64,000 nucleotides of DNA from positions 701,481 to 765,480 of the forward strand of contig NZ_CAAJGL010000090.1 in NCBI RefSeq assembly GCF_900996225.1, given 5' to 3'. Source of the stretch: Paraburkholderia sp. BCC1884 (GTDB taxonomy: Bacteria; Pseudomonadota; Gammaproteobacteria; Burkholderiales; Burkholderiaceae). The notes under the pieces were generated by a model. That model worked only from the letters and a program-made list of their open reading frames with translations. It had not been told where the DNA came from and did no database searches. The position numbers were made by a program, and so were the translations under genes. Numbering within the stretch: the first letter of the stretch is position 1; every line of letters starts with the position of its first letter. Positions 26,727-36,614 of the stretch are shown piece after piece.

Positions 26727-27812
26727 TCAAACCAGCCGCAGATAAATCAGTTCACGCTTGATATAAGCGTAGAAAATCGGCGCAGCGACTACGCCAGGAA
26801 TGCCGAACGCGGCCTCCATGACGAGCATCGCGACTAGCAACTCCCACGCGCGCGCCTCGATCTGTCCGCCGACGATGCGCGCGTTCAGGAAGTACTCGAG
26901 CTTGTGGATCAGGATCAGGAACACGAGCGACATCACCGCCGCCGGAAAGCTCACCGACAACGCCACGGCGACGATGATCGTGTTCGACATCAGATTGCCG
27001 ATCACCGGCAGCAAGCCGAGGATGAAGGTCACCAGCACCAGCGTCTTCGACAGCGGCAAGCGGTCGTGGAACATCGGCAGGAAGAGCAGCAGGAAGATGC
27101 CGGTGAAGACGGCGTTGATCGCCGAAATCTTGACCTGGGCGAACACGATGCGGCGAAAGGCGTCGGCGAAACGGGTCACGCGCGTGACAAAGGCGGTGGA
27201 CAGCGGCAGCCGCTGCATATGCTTCTGCGCCCCGACCGCGATGATTGCGCCGATGATCATGCCGATCAGAATATGCGTGAAGCCGCGCGCCACCGTCTTG
27301 CCGCTTTGCTGGAGCATGTTGGCGTGCGTCTGCATCAACTCGGCGGCGCGGGTTTTCATCTGTTCCGTATCCACCGGCAGATACTTCGCGATGAATTGCG
27401 GAATCCGGCCGCGCGCTTCGTCGACCAGTTGCATGGCCTGGTCGAGCAGACTCTGCACGCTCGGCACATCGTTCTCGAAATGGCCGATGATGCCGAGCGT
27501 AATCCCCGTCAAGGCGCCCACGATCACGACCGAGAGGATCACCACCGCCAGCCAGCGTGCCCGCTTGCTCGACATGTGACGCTCGATGCGCGGCGCGATC
27601 AGGTGAACCAGCTGGAACACCAGCAGCCCGGCGAGCAACGCGCCGAGCAACCGCAGTTCGATGACTGCCCACATGCCGAGCAACATGACCAGATAACTGC
27701 CGATTTCGACTGCCGACAGCTTCGGTAGGCTCATGTCGCTAGTCAGCCTGACCGGGCGTGGGCGTATTTCCTGCACTTGCCCGTCGTCGCGCGCCTGATT
27801 CCGCTTGGCCAT
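26727..27812 (-). CDS. AI-2E (TqsA/PerM) family permease
   Basis: A 361-residue inner-membrane protein with about eight hydrophobic segments: four near the N-terminus, a cytosolic helical region (residues ~100-170), then four more including LVTFILGLLPVIGNLMSNTI, which resembles the family's conserved P-x-x-G loop. Members include TqsA (AI-2 export) and Na+/H+ antiporters; substrate unknown. It starts 34 bases after the uvrA stop and is probably co-transcribed with it. The N-terminal ~25 residues are charged and less conserved, so the start could be the Met at residue ~27. Confidence 0.85.
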   Translation of the reverse strand: MAKRNQARDDGQVQEIRPRPVRLTSDMSLPKLSAVEIGSYLVMLLGMWAVIELRLLGALLAGLLVFQLVHLIAPRIERHMSSKRARWLAVVILSVVIVGALTGITLGIIGHFENDVPSVQSLLDQAMQLVDEARGRIPQFIAKYLPVDTEQMKTRAAELMQTHANMLQQSGKTVARGFTHILIGMIIGAIIAVGAQKHMQRLPLSTAFVTRVTRFADAFRRIVFAQVKISAINAVFTGIFLLLFLPMFHDRLPLSKTLVLVTFILGLLPVIGNLMSNTIIVAVALSVSFPAAVMSLVFLILIHKLEYFLNARIVGGQIEARAWELLVAMLVMEAAFGIPGVVAAPIFYAYIKRELIYLRLV

Positions 27813-27846
27813 GGCTTATTCCGTCTCCAACCCGTGTTGTGCTGCG

Positions 27847-30720
27847 TTACTTTTTGCTGGCCGCGCGTTTCAACAAAGGCGCCAGATACTTTCCGGTAAA
27901 ACTTGCTTTCGACTTCGCCACTTGTTCCGGCGTGCCTTGAGCAATGATCTGACCGCCGCCTGCTCCGCCTTCCGGGCCAAGATCGATGACCCAGTCCGCA
28001 GTCTTAATTACATCGAGATTATGCTCGATGATCACGACGGTATTACCCTGGTCCCGCAAACGATGGATCACCTCCAGCAGTAGCGCGATGTCGTGAAAGT
28101 GCAGACCGGTGGTCGGCTCGTCGAGAATGTATAGAGTGCGACCCGTATCGCGCTTACTCAGTTCCAGCGATAGTTTGACCCGCTGTGCCTCGCCGCCCGA
28201 CAACGTGGTGGCCGACTGACCCAGCCGGATGTAACCCAAACCCACGTCCAGCAGGGTTTTCAGCTTGCGCGCCACGACCGGAACGGGCTTGAAAAACTCG
28301 TACGCGTTTTCCACCGTCAAATCCAGCACTTCGCTGATGTTCTTGCCTTTGTATTGAACGTCGAGCGTTTCGCGGTTGTAGCGCTTGCCGTGACAGACGT
28401 CGCACGGCACGTACACGTCCGGCAAAAAGTGCATCTCGACCTTCAGCACGCCGTCGCCCTGGCAGGATTCGCAGCGCCCGCCCTTCACGTTAAACGAGAA
28501 GCGGCCCGGATCGTAACCGCGTTCCTTGGCGGCCGGTACGCCCGCGAACAGTTCGCGGATCGGCGTGAAAAGGCCCGTGTAGGTAGCCGGGTTCGAACGC
28601 GGCGTGCGGCCGATCGGCGACTGGTCGACGTTGATGACCTTGTCGAAATGCTCGAGGCCTTCGATCGACTCGTGCGGCGCCGGCTCGGCCGCCGAGCCGT
28701 ACAGATGTTGCGAGACCGCGTGATACAGCGTGTCGTTGATCAGCGTGGACTTGCCCGAACCGGACACGCCGGTCACGCAGGTGAGCAGTCCCACCGGCAG
28801 ATCGAGCGTGACGTGCTGCAGGTTGTTGCCGTACGCCTCGACGATACGCAGACGCCGCTCGTCCGGCGCCTTGCGCTCGTCGGGGAACTCGATGTTGAGC
28901 GCGCCGGACATGTATTGCCCGGTCATCGAGGCCGGATTCGCCTGCACCTGTTTGGGCGTGCCTTCGGCGATCACCATGCCGCCGTGCTCGCCCGCGCCCG
29001 GGCCCATGTCGACCACGTAGTCGGCCATGCGGATCATGTCCTCGTCGTGTTCGACGACGATCACCGAGTTGCCGAGATCGCGCAGATGCTTGAGCGTGGC
29101 GATGAGCCGGTCGTTGTCGCGTTGATGCAGGCCGATCGACGGTTCGTCCAGCACGTACATCACGCCGGTGAGACCTGAGCCGATCTGCGAAGCGAGACGA
29201 ATCCGTTGCGCCTCGCCGCCCGACAGCGTTTCCGCGCTGCGTTCGAGCGACAGGTAATCGAGCCCGACGTTATTCAGGAACATCAACCGCGCGACGATTT
29301 CCTTCACCACCTTATCGGCGATCTCGCGCTTCGAGCCTTCGAGTCGCAGTGTCTGGAAATACCCGAGCGCGTCGCGCAACGGCCAGCCGCTGATTTCGAA
29401 GATGCCGCGCGCGTCGCTATCCGCGCCGATCCGCACGAAGCGCGCTTCGCGGCGCAGCCGCGTGCCGGCACACGCGGGGCAGGGCTGGTTGTTCTGATAC
29501 TTGGCGAGCTCCTCGCGCACCGCGACCGAGTCGGTCTCGCGATAGCGCCGCTCCAGATTCGGGATGATCCCTTCGAACACATGCTCGCGCACGGAAGTGC
29601 GGCCGCGTTCGTTCATGTAGGAAAACGGAATCTCCTGCTTGCCCGAACCGAACAGCAGGATCTTGCGGACTTTCTCCGGCAGGTCTTCGACCGCCGTGTC
29701 GATGTCGAACTCATAGAATGCCGCGAGACTTTGCAGCATCTGGAAGTAGAACTGGTTGCGCCGGTCCCAGCCCTTCACCGCGCCCGCCGCGAGCGACAGC
29801 GACGGATGCGCGACCACCCGCTTCGGATCGAAGAAGGTGATCTGGCCAAGGCCGTCGCATTCCGGGCAGGCGCCCATCGGGTTGTTGAACGAGAACAGGC
29901 GCGGCTCGAGTTCCTGCAGCGAATACGAACAGATCGGGCAGGCGAATTTGGAGCTGAAGAGTTTCTCCTTGTCCGTGTCCATTTCGAGCGCGATGGCGCG
30001 GCCGTCGGCGAGACGCAGTGCCGTTTCGAATGATTCGGCAAGGCGCTGCTTCATGTCCGGGCGCACTTTCAGACGATCGACCACCACGTCGATCGTGTGC
30101 TTGTCGTTCTTCTTAAGCTTCGGCAGCGAGTCGACTTCATAGATCTTCGCGACGCCCTCGTTGGCGGTGCCGCCGCCCGAGCGCACGCGGAAACGGATGA
30201 AGCCCTGCGCCTGCATCTCCTCGAACAGTTCGACGTGCTCGCCTTTACGGTCGGCCACGACCGGCGCGAGGATCATCAGCTTCGTCTCTTCCGGCATCGC
30301 GAGCGCGGCGTCGACCATCTGCGACACGCTCAGCGCTTCCAGCGGAATCTCGTGATCGGGACAGTAAGGCGTGCCGACGCGTGCGAATAATAGTCGCAGG
30401 TAGTCGTGAATCTCGGTGACGGTGCCGACCGTCGAGCGCGGATTGTGCGAGGTCGCCTTCTGCTCGATCGAGATTGCCGGAGAAAGCCCTTCGATCAGAT
30501 CGACATCCGGCTTTTCCATCAATTGCAGGAACTGGCGCGCGTAGGCCGACAGGCTTTCGACGTAGCGCCGCTGGCCTTCCGCGTACAGCGTGTCGAACGC
30601 CAGCGACGATTTTCCCGAGCCGGAAAGGCCCGTAATGACGACGAGCTTGTGACGGGGTAAGTCGAGGTTGACGTTCTTCAGGTTGTGGGTGCGAGCCCCA
30701 CGAATGCGGATTTGTTCCAC
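27847..30720 (-). CDS. uvrA: Excinuclease ABC subunit A
   Basis: Damage-sensing ATPase of nucleotide excision repair. The 957-residue protein has two ABC modules: Walker A GLSGSGKSSL near residue 31 and GVSGSGKSTL near 650, with paired signature motifs LSGGEAQRIRLA and LSGGEAQRVKLS. The zinc fingers are visible (CPIC ... CPEC and CESC ... CDVC). Length is standard. No LexA-type dyad is evident in the 334-bp upstream gap. Confidence 0.98.
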   Translation of the reverse strand: MEQIRIRGARTHNLKNVNLDLPRHKLVVITGLSGSGKSSLAFDTLYAEGQRRYVESLSAYARQFLQLMEKPDVDLIEGLSPAISIEQKATSHNPRSTVGTVTEIHDYLRLLFARVGTPYCPDHEIPLEALSVSQMVDAALAMPEETKLMILAPVVADRKGEHVELFEEMQAQGFIRFRVRSGGGTANEGVAKIYEVDSLPKLKKNDKHTIDVVVDRLKVRPDMKQRLAESFETALRLADGRAIALEMDTDKEKLFSSKFACPICSYSLQELEPRLFSFNNPMGACPECDGLGQITFFDPKRVVAHPSLSLAAGAVKGWDRRNQFYFQMLQSLAAFYEFDIDTAVEDLPEKVRKILLFGSGKQEIPFSYMNERGRTSVREHVFEGIIPNLERRYRETDSVAVREELAKYQNNQPCPACAGTRLRREARFVRIGADSDARGIFEISGWPLRDALGYFQTLRLEGSKREIADKVVKEIVARLMFLNNVGLDYLSLERSAETLSGGEAQRIRLASQIGSGLTGVMYVLDEPSIGLHQRDNDRLIATLKHLRDLGNSVIVVEHDEDMIRMADYVVDMGPGAGEHGGMVIAEGTPKQVQANPASMTGQYMSGALNIEFPDERKAPDERRLRIVEAYGNNLQHVTLDLPVGLLTCVTGVSGSGKSTLINDTLYHAVSQHLYGSAAEPAPHESIEGLEHFDKVINVDQSPIGRTPRSNPATYTGLFTPIRELFAGVPAAKERGYDPGRFSFNVKGGRCESCQGDGVLKVEMHFLPDVYVPCDVCHGKRYNRETLDVQYKGKNISEVLDLTVENAYEFFKPVPVVARKLKTLLDVGLGYIRLGQSATTLSGGEAQRVKLSLELSKRDTGRTLYILDEPTTGLHFHDIALLLEVIHRLRDQGNTVVIIEHNLDVIKTADWVIDLGPEGGAGGGQIIAQGTPEQVAKSKASFTGKYLAPLLKRAASKK

Positions 30721-31054
30721 GGATTTATTCCATGAACTGGCGGAAAGAGGAAGAGGCTAAACCTGCTACTATAACGACTTTTCAAGACCGCCGTTACGGC
30801 TTCCTGACAGCCTGAAGAGGCGTTGAGGCGAGCTGTAAGGCAGCGGTTCAGCACTGCGGGGAAGGGGTCTAACTGGGGCCGTTTCCTGCAAGTACAAGGC
30901 ACCGCGAGGCGCCAGCGGGAGTGCTTGCCAGGCCGTCGGCTGCGTGCCGCGCCGCGAGCTTCCCGTCGTTCCGCGGCAAGCCGCCCGGTGGTGGCTATCC
31001 CGCCGGGGTGGCCGCGCCCGGTGCGCCGCCCAGCTCATTCAAAGAACGCTCCCG
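30721..31054. other. 334-bp divergent gap between uvrA and MFS gene
   Basis: No gene was seen. A minus-strand TATAGT at about 30770 could serve as a uvrA -10 box but lacks a good -35. The half nearest the MFS gene is GC-rich and remains open in that gene's frame, so an earlier start is formally possible though not conserved. Confidence 0.4.
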
Positions 31055-32242
31055 ATGTCCAATCCGTCCGCTACATCCTCACGCATGAGCGCGCCTGAAA
31101 TGCGTGCGACCGTGTCGCTCGCCGCCATCTTCGCGCTGCGCATGCTCGGTCTCTTCATGATCATGCCGGTCTTCTCGATCTACGCGAAGACCATTCCGGG
31201 CGGCGACAACGTGTTGCTGGTCGGCATCGCGCTCGGCGCGTACGGCGTGACGCAGTCCATGCTCTACATCTTCTACGGCTGGGTCTCCGACAAAATCGGC
31301 CGCAAGCCGGTCATTGCGACGGGGCTGCTGATCTTCGCGCTCGGCAGCTTCGTCGCGGCGGGTGCGCACGACATGACGTGGATCATCGTCGGCCGGGTGA
31401 TTCAGGGGATGGGCGCGGTGTCGTCCGCGGTGATCGCGTTCATCGCCGACCTGACATCGGAAGAGCATCGCACCAAGGCCATGGCAATGGTCGGCGCCAG
31501 TATCGGCGTGTCGTTCGCGGTGGCGATCGTCGGTGCGCCGATCGTGTTCCAATGGGTCGGCATGAGCGGTCTGTTCACGCTGGTCGGCATCTTCTCGATC
31601 GTGGCCGTGGGCGTGGTGCTGTGGATCGTGCCCGATGCGCCCAAGCCGGTGCATGTGCGCGCACCGTTCGCCGAAGTGCTGCACAACGTCGAACTGTTGC
31701 GCCTGAACTTCGGCGTGCTGGTCCTGCACGCGACGCAAACCGCGTTGTTCCTCGTCGTGCCGCGCATTCTCGAAGCCGGTGGCCTGCCGGTCGCGTCGCA
31801 CTGGAAAGTCTATTTGCCGGTGATGGGCCTTTCGTTCGTGATGATGGTGCCCGCGATCATCGCCGCCGAAAAGCGCGGCAAGATGAAGATCGTGCTGCTC
31901 TCGGCGATCGGTCTTATCCTGATCGGACAGTTGTTATTGGGCGTCGCTCCGCATACGATTCTGAGTGTGGCGGCGATCCTTTTCGTGTACTTCCTCGGCT
32001 TCAATATTCTCGAGGCGTCGCAGCCTTCGCTGGTGTCGAAACTGGCGCCCGGCACCCGCAAAGGCGCGGCGGCCGGCGTGTACAACACCACGCAATCGAT
32101 CGGGCTCGCCTTGGGCGGCGTGGTCGGCGGCTGGCTGCTGAAAGTGGATGGTCAGAGCACGGTGTTTTTTACCTGCTCGGGGCTGGTCTTGTGCTGGCTT
32201 ATAATCGCCGCAAAGATGAAACCGCCGCCGCGCAAAGCGTAA
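31055..32242 (+). CDS. MFS transporter
   Basis: A 395-residue, 12-helix major facilitator protein. The loop after helix 2 (YGWVSDKIGRKPVIATG) is the MFS motif A. MIMPVFSIYAKTIPGG near the N-terminus resembles YajR-type drug/proton antiporters, but the C-terminal YajR domain is missing. ATG 31055 was chosen; ATG 31085 (MSAPEMRATV) is an alternative 10 codons in. It precedes ssb by 135 bases, a conserved uvrA / MFS / ssb order in betaproteobacteria. Confidence 0.88.
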   Translation: MSNPSATSSRMSAPEMRATVSLAAIFALRMLGLFMIMPVFSIYAKTIPGGDNVLLVGIALGAYGVTQSMLYIFYGWVSDKIGRKPVIATGLLIFALGSFVAAGAHDMTWIIVGRVIQGMGAVSSAVIAFIADLTSEEHRTKAMAMVGASIGVSFAVAIVGAPIVFQWVGMSGLFTLVGIFSIVAVGVVLWIVPDAPKPVHVRAPFAEVLHNVELLRLNFGVLVLHATQTALFLVVPRILEAGGLPVASHWKVYLPVMGLSFVMMVPAIIAAEKRGKMKIVLLSAIGLILIGQLLLGVAPHTILSVAAILFVYFLGFNILEASQPSLVSKLAPGTRKGAAAGVYNTTQSIGLALGGVVGGWLLKVDGQSTVFFTCSGLVLCWLIIAAKMKPPPRKA

Positions 32243-32377
32243 TACGGCGCATCCCGAACTCACCCAGAACTCACCCGGCGGCGGGCAGAGGCGCAGTTCC
32301 GGTCTCGGGCCCGCAGGCCCTGAGACGCGAACCGTGTAGTGCCGCGCCGCCCGCAACGGAATCAACAGGAGAAACTC

Positions 32378-32920
32378 ATGGCATCCGTGAACAAGGTCAT
32401 TCTCGTCGGCAATCTCGGAGCCGATCCGGAAGTCCGTTATCTTCCGAGCGGCGACGCAGTGGCGAACATCCGCCTTGCAACGACGGATCGGTACAAGGAC
32501 AAGGCGTCCGGCGAAATGAAGGAAGCCACCGAATGGCACCGCGTGTCGTTCTTCGGCCGCCTCGCGGAAATCGTCTCCGAGTATCTGAAGAAGGGCTCGT
32601 CGGTGTATCTGGAAGGGCGCATCCGGACCCGTAAGTGGCAAGCGCAGGACGGCACCGACCGTTACTCGACGGAAATCGTCGCCGAGCAGATGCAAATGCT
32701 GGGTGGCCGCGGCGGCGCGATGGGCGGCGGTGGCGACGAAGGCGGCTATAGCCGTGGCGAGCCGTCGGAACGTAGCGGCGGCGGCGGTGGCGGTGGTCGC
32801 GCAGTGTCGGGTGGCGGTTCGCGTGGCGGCAATGCCGGCGGTGGCGGCGGTGGTGCTAGCCGTCCGAGCGCGCCGGCTGGCGGCGGCTTCGATGAAATGG
32901 ACGACGACATTCCGTTTTAA
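32378..32920 (+). CDS. ssb: Single-stranded DNA-binding protein
   Basis: Tetrameric SSB that protects ssDNA and recruits replication and repair partners. It is 180 residues from ATG 32378 (MASVNKVILVGNLGADPEVR), with AGGAGA at 32367-32372. The OB fold covers residues ~1-110. A long Gly-rich, Arg/Ser-containing linker follows, then the acidic tip MDDDIPF that binds partner proteins. uvrA lies nearby on the opposite strand, as in many proteobacteria. Confidence 0.98.
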   Translation: MASVNKVILVGNLGADPEVRYLPSGDAVANIRLATTDRYKDKASGEMKEATEWHRVSFFGRLAEIVSEYLKKGSSVYLEGRIRTRKWQAQDGTDRYSTEIVAEQMQMLGGRGGAMGGGGDEGGYSRGEPSERSGGGGGGGRAVSGGGSRGGNAGGGGGGASRPSAPAGGGFDEMDDDIPF

Positions 32921-32944
32921 ATCGGCCGGACTCGCCGAATCGAT

Positions 32945-32975
32945 CAAAAACCCCGCTCGCAAGGCGGGGTTTTTC
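32945..32975 (+). terminator. Rho-independent terminator after ssb
   Basis: Stem AACCCCGC / GCGGGGTT with a 7-base loop, followed by TTTTCTTT, 25 bases beyond the ssb stop. A5 on the left gives weak activity for the opposite strand too. Confidence 0.9.
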
Positions 32976-33001
32976 TTTATCAGGCCGCGCCAAACCACGC
33001 G

Positions 33002-33802
33002 TCACTGTCGCAAGTGATCCAGCGCATCGCGCATGGGAACGCTGGAAATAACGATCGGGCCCGTAAACGGCGTATCCAGATCGACCATCACATAGATCGC
33101 GGACGCGATCGACACCGCCCCGAGCGAAATCGTCACCATGGCGAGCGCGTTGCGAGGCGCAATCAATCCGAAGCTCAAAAAGATCACGCATAGCCAGAAC
33201 GTCAGCGTCTTGAAGAAGGGCTGCGAGATCGTGCTGTGCGCTTCCTCGATCAGCTTCCAGCGCGCATCGACGACGCGCTGGAACTGCGTCAACGCATCAT
33301 CGAGGGCACGCTGCTGCAAAGGGCTGTGCGCAACCAGTTGCCGCAACTCCTTGCCCACCATGTTCAGCATGTCGCCGAGCCGCACGTTCTCCAGCTTTTG
33401 CGTATCGTCAGGCGAGCCGATGTCTTTTGGATAGTCGCCGCTCGGCACAGGCTCGCTCGGCCAGGTCGAAGCGATCGCCGCTGCGGTGTACACGCGCAAT
33501 AGCTTGCGCGCCGCGTCGGTCTCGCTGCCGTATTGCCGCAAGGTCGTGTCGAACTCGATCAGGTCGGACGCGTAGGTGCGCAGATCCGTCGACGCCGTAT
33601 CGAAGCTGGATTTCGCCGACGCCGTCATCAAACCGAGCACCAGCGCGGCAAACGTCACCAGCATGCCGATCACCAGCTGGATCAACTGAACGGTTTCGTG
33701 CGCCTTGTGCTCTTCGGGCAGCAGCGGCCGCACCCACACGCCCACACCGGTCGCGGCGAGCAACAGCGCGAAAACCAGCACTGCCGAACCTATTTCTGAC
33801 AT
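33002..33802 (-). CDS. DUF4239 membrane protein
   Basis: A 266-residue protein with membrane helices at residues ~5-23 and ~42-62 and a pair near 185-230 (FWLCVIFLSFGLIAPRNALAMV). The middle is a soluble helical segment. The architecture and the DTPFTGPIVIS motif near the C-terminus fit the bestrophin-like DUF4239 family, whose function is not established. It is a single gene diverging from the chemoreceptor, with no clear link to it. Confidence 0.8.
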   Translation of the reverse strand: MSEIGSAVLVFALLLAATGVGVWVRPLLPEEHKAHETVQLIQLVIGMLVTFAALVLGLMTASAKSSFDTASTDLRTYASDLIEFDTTLRQYGSETDAARKLLRVYTAAAIASTWPSEPVPSGDYPKDIGSPDDTQKLENVRLGDMLNMVGKELRQLVAHSPLQQRALDDALTQFQRVVDARWKLIEEAHSTISQPFFKTLTFWLCVIFLSFGLIAPRNALAMVTISLGAVSIASAIYVMVDLDTPFTGPIVISSVPMRDALDHLRQ

Positions 33803-34109
33803 GAACCTGCTCCAGAATCACGCGCCCCGTTAATGTCTACCAAGTGCGACGCGGCGCAAACCCGGGTAGTCCCGCAGCGCCGCGATCGAAGGATCGTCCC
33901 ACCTTCGCGGTAGCGTTGATTTATCGCAATCGTTTGCACGCTTAACTATAAAGTTTTGCGTAATACCGCCGTAATCCCTCAATGTGGCATTCGCTTAAAT
34001 TTAGACATGAGTTGCGGACCTGGCCGGAACGGGCTTGGGCGCAGCACGCGTGGCCGGGGTATTACTGAAATTGAACATTCGGTCAGGCAGCCCAACGGAG
34101 ACAAGCCCG
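33803..34109. other. 307-bp divergent gap with sigma-28 promoter
   Basis: No gene was seen. It contains a near-consensus FliA promoter pointing right (33949-33975) and is AT-richer than its neighbours. Confidence 0.6.
33949..33975 (+). promoter_or_regulatory. Sigma-28 (FliA) promoter of the chemoreceptor gene
   Basis: TAAAGTTT, then 11 bases, then GCCGTAAT. The enterobacterial FliA consensus is TAAAGTTT-N11-GCCGATAA: the -35 is an exact match, the spacing is exact, and the -10 keeps the GCCG core. It lies about 135 bases upstream of the MCP start codon. Confidence 0.75.
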
Positions 34110-35747
34110 ATGTTGAAAAATCTGTCGATTCGCACCTGCCTTACCTTGATGATCGCTTTCTTCGGCGTCGTGCTGCTGCTCGGCGCCGCTGCGGGCCTGC
34201 TGTCGCTGCGCTCGAGCAACGCTTCATTGCAACAGATGTACACCGTGGACACGCCCGCCGTCGCCGATCTCGAAGGCAGCGCCGGCCAGCTCCTGCGCCT
34301 GCGTCTGGCACTGGCAACTTATGCATCGTTGGTGGACCTGAACGATCAGGACGGCGCGAACGCCGTGCTCAAGCGTTTCGATCAGTACCGGAAAGCATCT
34401 GACGATCGCCTTTCCCATTATGTGAGTCGCGCCAGTGCGGATGCCGACGAACAGCGTCTGATCAAGGACATGCAGGACAAGCGCGACACCTTCCTGCGCG
34501 AGGGCGTCGACCCGGCGCTCGCCGCGCTTAAGGCGAGCGACAGGACTGCGTTCCAGCAATTGCAGGCGCATAAGCTCCCGTCGCTCTACAGCGCCTACGA
34601 AAAGGCGATGCTCACGCTCGAACAATTGCAGATCGATCACGGCGCGCAGCGCTATCAGGATGCTCAAGACCTGTTCTTCGCGATCTGCGTGACGGTGGCG
34701 ATCGGCATCGTGGTCTCGCTGCTGGGTTCGTGGATCGGCCGGGCGGTGCTGGTGCGGGCGATCGTCACGCCGGTCGACGCCACCATTGCGCAGTTCCAGC
34801 GGATTGCCAACGGCGACCTGACCGGTCAGATCGTGGTGGCGAGCAACAACGAAATGGGCCGTCTCGCGGCCGCCTTGCGCAAGATGCAGGACTCGCTGAT
34901 CACGACGGTGAACTCGGTGCGTCAAGGGACGGAATCGATCGACACGGGCGTGAGCGAGATCGCCGCCGGCAACACCGATCTGTCGCAGCGCACCGAAGAG
35001 CAGGCCGCGTCGCTCGAAGAAACGGCGGCGAGCATCGAACAGCTGACCTCGACCGTCAAGCAGACGGCAGACAACGCCAGGCAGGCGAGTTCGCTCGCGC
35101 AAGGCGCGTCGAGCCTGGCTGCCCAAGGTGGCGATCTCACCGAGCAGGTGGTCGGCACCATGCATGGCATCGTCGACGACTCGCGGCGGATCGCGGATAT
35201 CGTCGGCGTGATCGAAGGCATCGCTTTCCAGACCAATATTCTCGCGCTCAACGCAGCGGTGGAGGCGGCGCGCGCGGGTGAGCAGGGCCGTGGCTTTGCG
35301 GTGGTCGCGAGCGAGGTGCGTTCGCTCGCGCAGCGCAGCGCGGCGGCGGCCAAGGAGATCAAGGGCTTGATCGACGCGTCGACCGCGCGGGTGCAAGCCG
35401 GCTCGCAGCTGGTCGAGCGTTCGGGTTCGACGATGACGGAAATCGTCAATTCGATTTCCCGCGTGAGCTCGATCATGAGCGAGATCGCGGCAGCCGCCAT
35501 CGAGCAGAGCACCGGAATCGATCAGGTCAACCTCGCGGTTGCGCAGATGGACGAAGTCACGCAGCAGAATGCAGCGTTGGTCGAGCAGGCGGCCGCCGCG
35601 GCGAGTTCGCTGGAAGAGCAGGCGCGACGCCTTTCATCGGCGGTGGCGGTGTTCCAGACGGGCAGTGGCTCGGCGTCGCCGGCTTCGCTCGCGCTGCGTC
35701 GCGAGGGTTCCAAAGCGGCGCAAGCCGGTGGGTTCGCGGCCGCCTGA
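34110..35747 (+). CDS. Methyl-accepting chemotaxis protein (Tar/Tsr type)
   Basis: A 545-residue chemoreceptor. TM1 is at residues ~11-33, a periplasmic four-helix-bundle domain at ~34-187, TM2 at ~188-210, then HAMP and the cytoplasmic signalling hairpin. The hairpin tip is the highly conserved EGIAFQTNILALNAAVEAAR ... GRGFAVVASEVRSLAQRS. Methylation helices on both sides are Gln/Glu rich. No C-terminal NWETF-like CheR-docking pentapeptide is present (it ends GGFAAA). ATG 34110 has CGGAG about ten bases upstream. A sigma-28 promoter upstream ties it to the flagellar regulon. Ligand unknown. Confidence 0.95.
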   Translation: MLKNLSIRTCLTLMIAFFGVVLLLGAAAGLLSLRSSNASLQQMYTVDTPAVADLEGSAGQLLRLRLALATYASLVDLNDQDGANAVLKRFDQYRKASDDRLSHYVSRASADADEQRLIKDMQDKRDTFLREGVDPALAALKASDRTAFQQLQAHKLPSLYSAYEKAMLTLEQLQIDHGAQRYQDAQDLFFAICVTVAIGIVVSLLGSWIGRAVLVRAIVTPVDATIAQFQRIANGDLTGQIVVASNNEMGRLAAALRKMQDSLITTVNSVRQGTESIDTGVSEIAAGNTDLSQRTEEQAASLEETAASIEQLTSTVKQTADNARQASSLAQGASSLAAQGGDLTEQVVGTMHGIVDDSRRIADIVGVIEGIAFQTNILALNAAVEAARAGEQGRGFAVVASEVRSLAQRSAAAAKEIKGLIDASTARVQAGSQLVERSGSTMTEIVNSISRVSSIMSEIAAAAIEQSTGIDQVNLAVAQMDEVTQQNAALVEQAAAAASSLEEQARRLSSAVAVFQTGSGSASPASLALRREGSKAAQAGGFAAA

Positions 35748-35804
35748 CTTGTGGCGTCCGGCGGACGGTAGGCGCAGGCGCGCGTAGCGCAGTGAGTCAC
35801 GTCG

Positions 35805-36614
35805 CTACTGCATGGCCGCGTAATACTTCGCCAGACTGTCGATCTCCGCCGACGTCATCTGCCGCGCCACGTTGCGCATCTGTTCATTGATATCGTTGTG
35901 CCGCGCGCCGGCAGCAAAGGCGCGCATCTGCGCCGCAAGATAAATCGACGATTGCCCGCCCAACCAGGGCGCGGCGCCTTTGCGATCCAGTTGACCATGG
36001 CATGCGGCGCACGGTGCGATATTGCGCTGCGGGTCGCCCTGCATCGCGAGGCGCACGGCATTCGCGTCCGGTCCCACGCCGGTGGGCAATATCTCGGCGG
36101 CCGGCGCTCTGGGCAAGGACGCATAGTAAGCAGCCAGGTCGTGCAGATCCTGATCGCTGCGCGCCGCGATAATCGCCTGCATCACCGCGTTCTGGCGCAC
36201 GCCGTTCTGATAGTCGCGCAATTCCTTGTAGACCACGTCGGCGAATTGACCGGCCAGGGCGGGCGCGGTCACCTGTACCGTGCCGAGCACGCCATGGCAC
36301 ATCGAGCAATTCTGCGTGGCGATCGTCGCGCCACGGCCGATGGAGTTCGCATCCGCATGCACGCGATGCAGCGGCGGCAAGACCACTACCTCGCTCGGCG
36401 GCGGACCCGTGAGATTGGTGCCGCCGTACCAGCTCGACGGCGCGCCGGCTGCGCTGCAGATCGTCGCCCACAAGCCGCGGTCGCCGAACGCGTTATTCGC
36501 CGATGGCAACCAGATGAAGCCGATCAGAATCCCCACGATGGCAATTGCAATCGTGCCGCCCACGCTCACGGTGAACCACGGGTTGCGCAAGCTGAAGACG
36601 CGTTCCTCGTTCAT
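35805..36614 (-). CDS. Membrane-anchored diheme cytochrome c
   Basis: A 269-residue protein with one N-terminal membrane helix (residues ~17-36) and two c-type heme sites, CSMCH at 103-107 and CAACH at 202-206. Each belongs to a cytochrome c4-like domain (GVLGTVQVTAPALAGQ). Last gene of the leftward oxidase operon, its ATG overlaps the subunit I stop by four bases, so the two are coupled. It probably docks electrons to the CuA centre of subunit II. The frame stays open upstream of 36614 but that is antisense-quality sequence inside subunit I. Confidence 0.9.
   Translation of the reverse strand: MNEERVFSLRNPWFTVSVGGTIAIAIVGILIGFIWLPSANNAFGDRGLWATICSAAGAPSSWYGGTNLTGPPPSEVVVLPPLHRVHADANSIGRGATIATQNCSMCHGVLGTVQVTAPALAGQFADVVYKELRDYQNGVRQNAVMQAIIAARSDQDLHDLAAYYASLPRAPAAEILPTGVGPDANAVRLAMQGDPQRNIAPCAACHGQLDRKGAAPWLGGQSSIYLAAQMRAFAAGARHNDINEQMRNVARQMTSAEIDSLAKYYAAMQ

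Noticed and set aside
30721..30800. LexA (SOS) box upstream of uvrA
   Set aside because: No CTGT-N8-ACAG-like dyad could be found; only a lone TATAGT -10-like hexamer.
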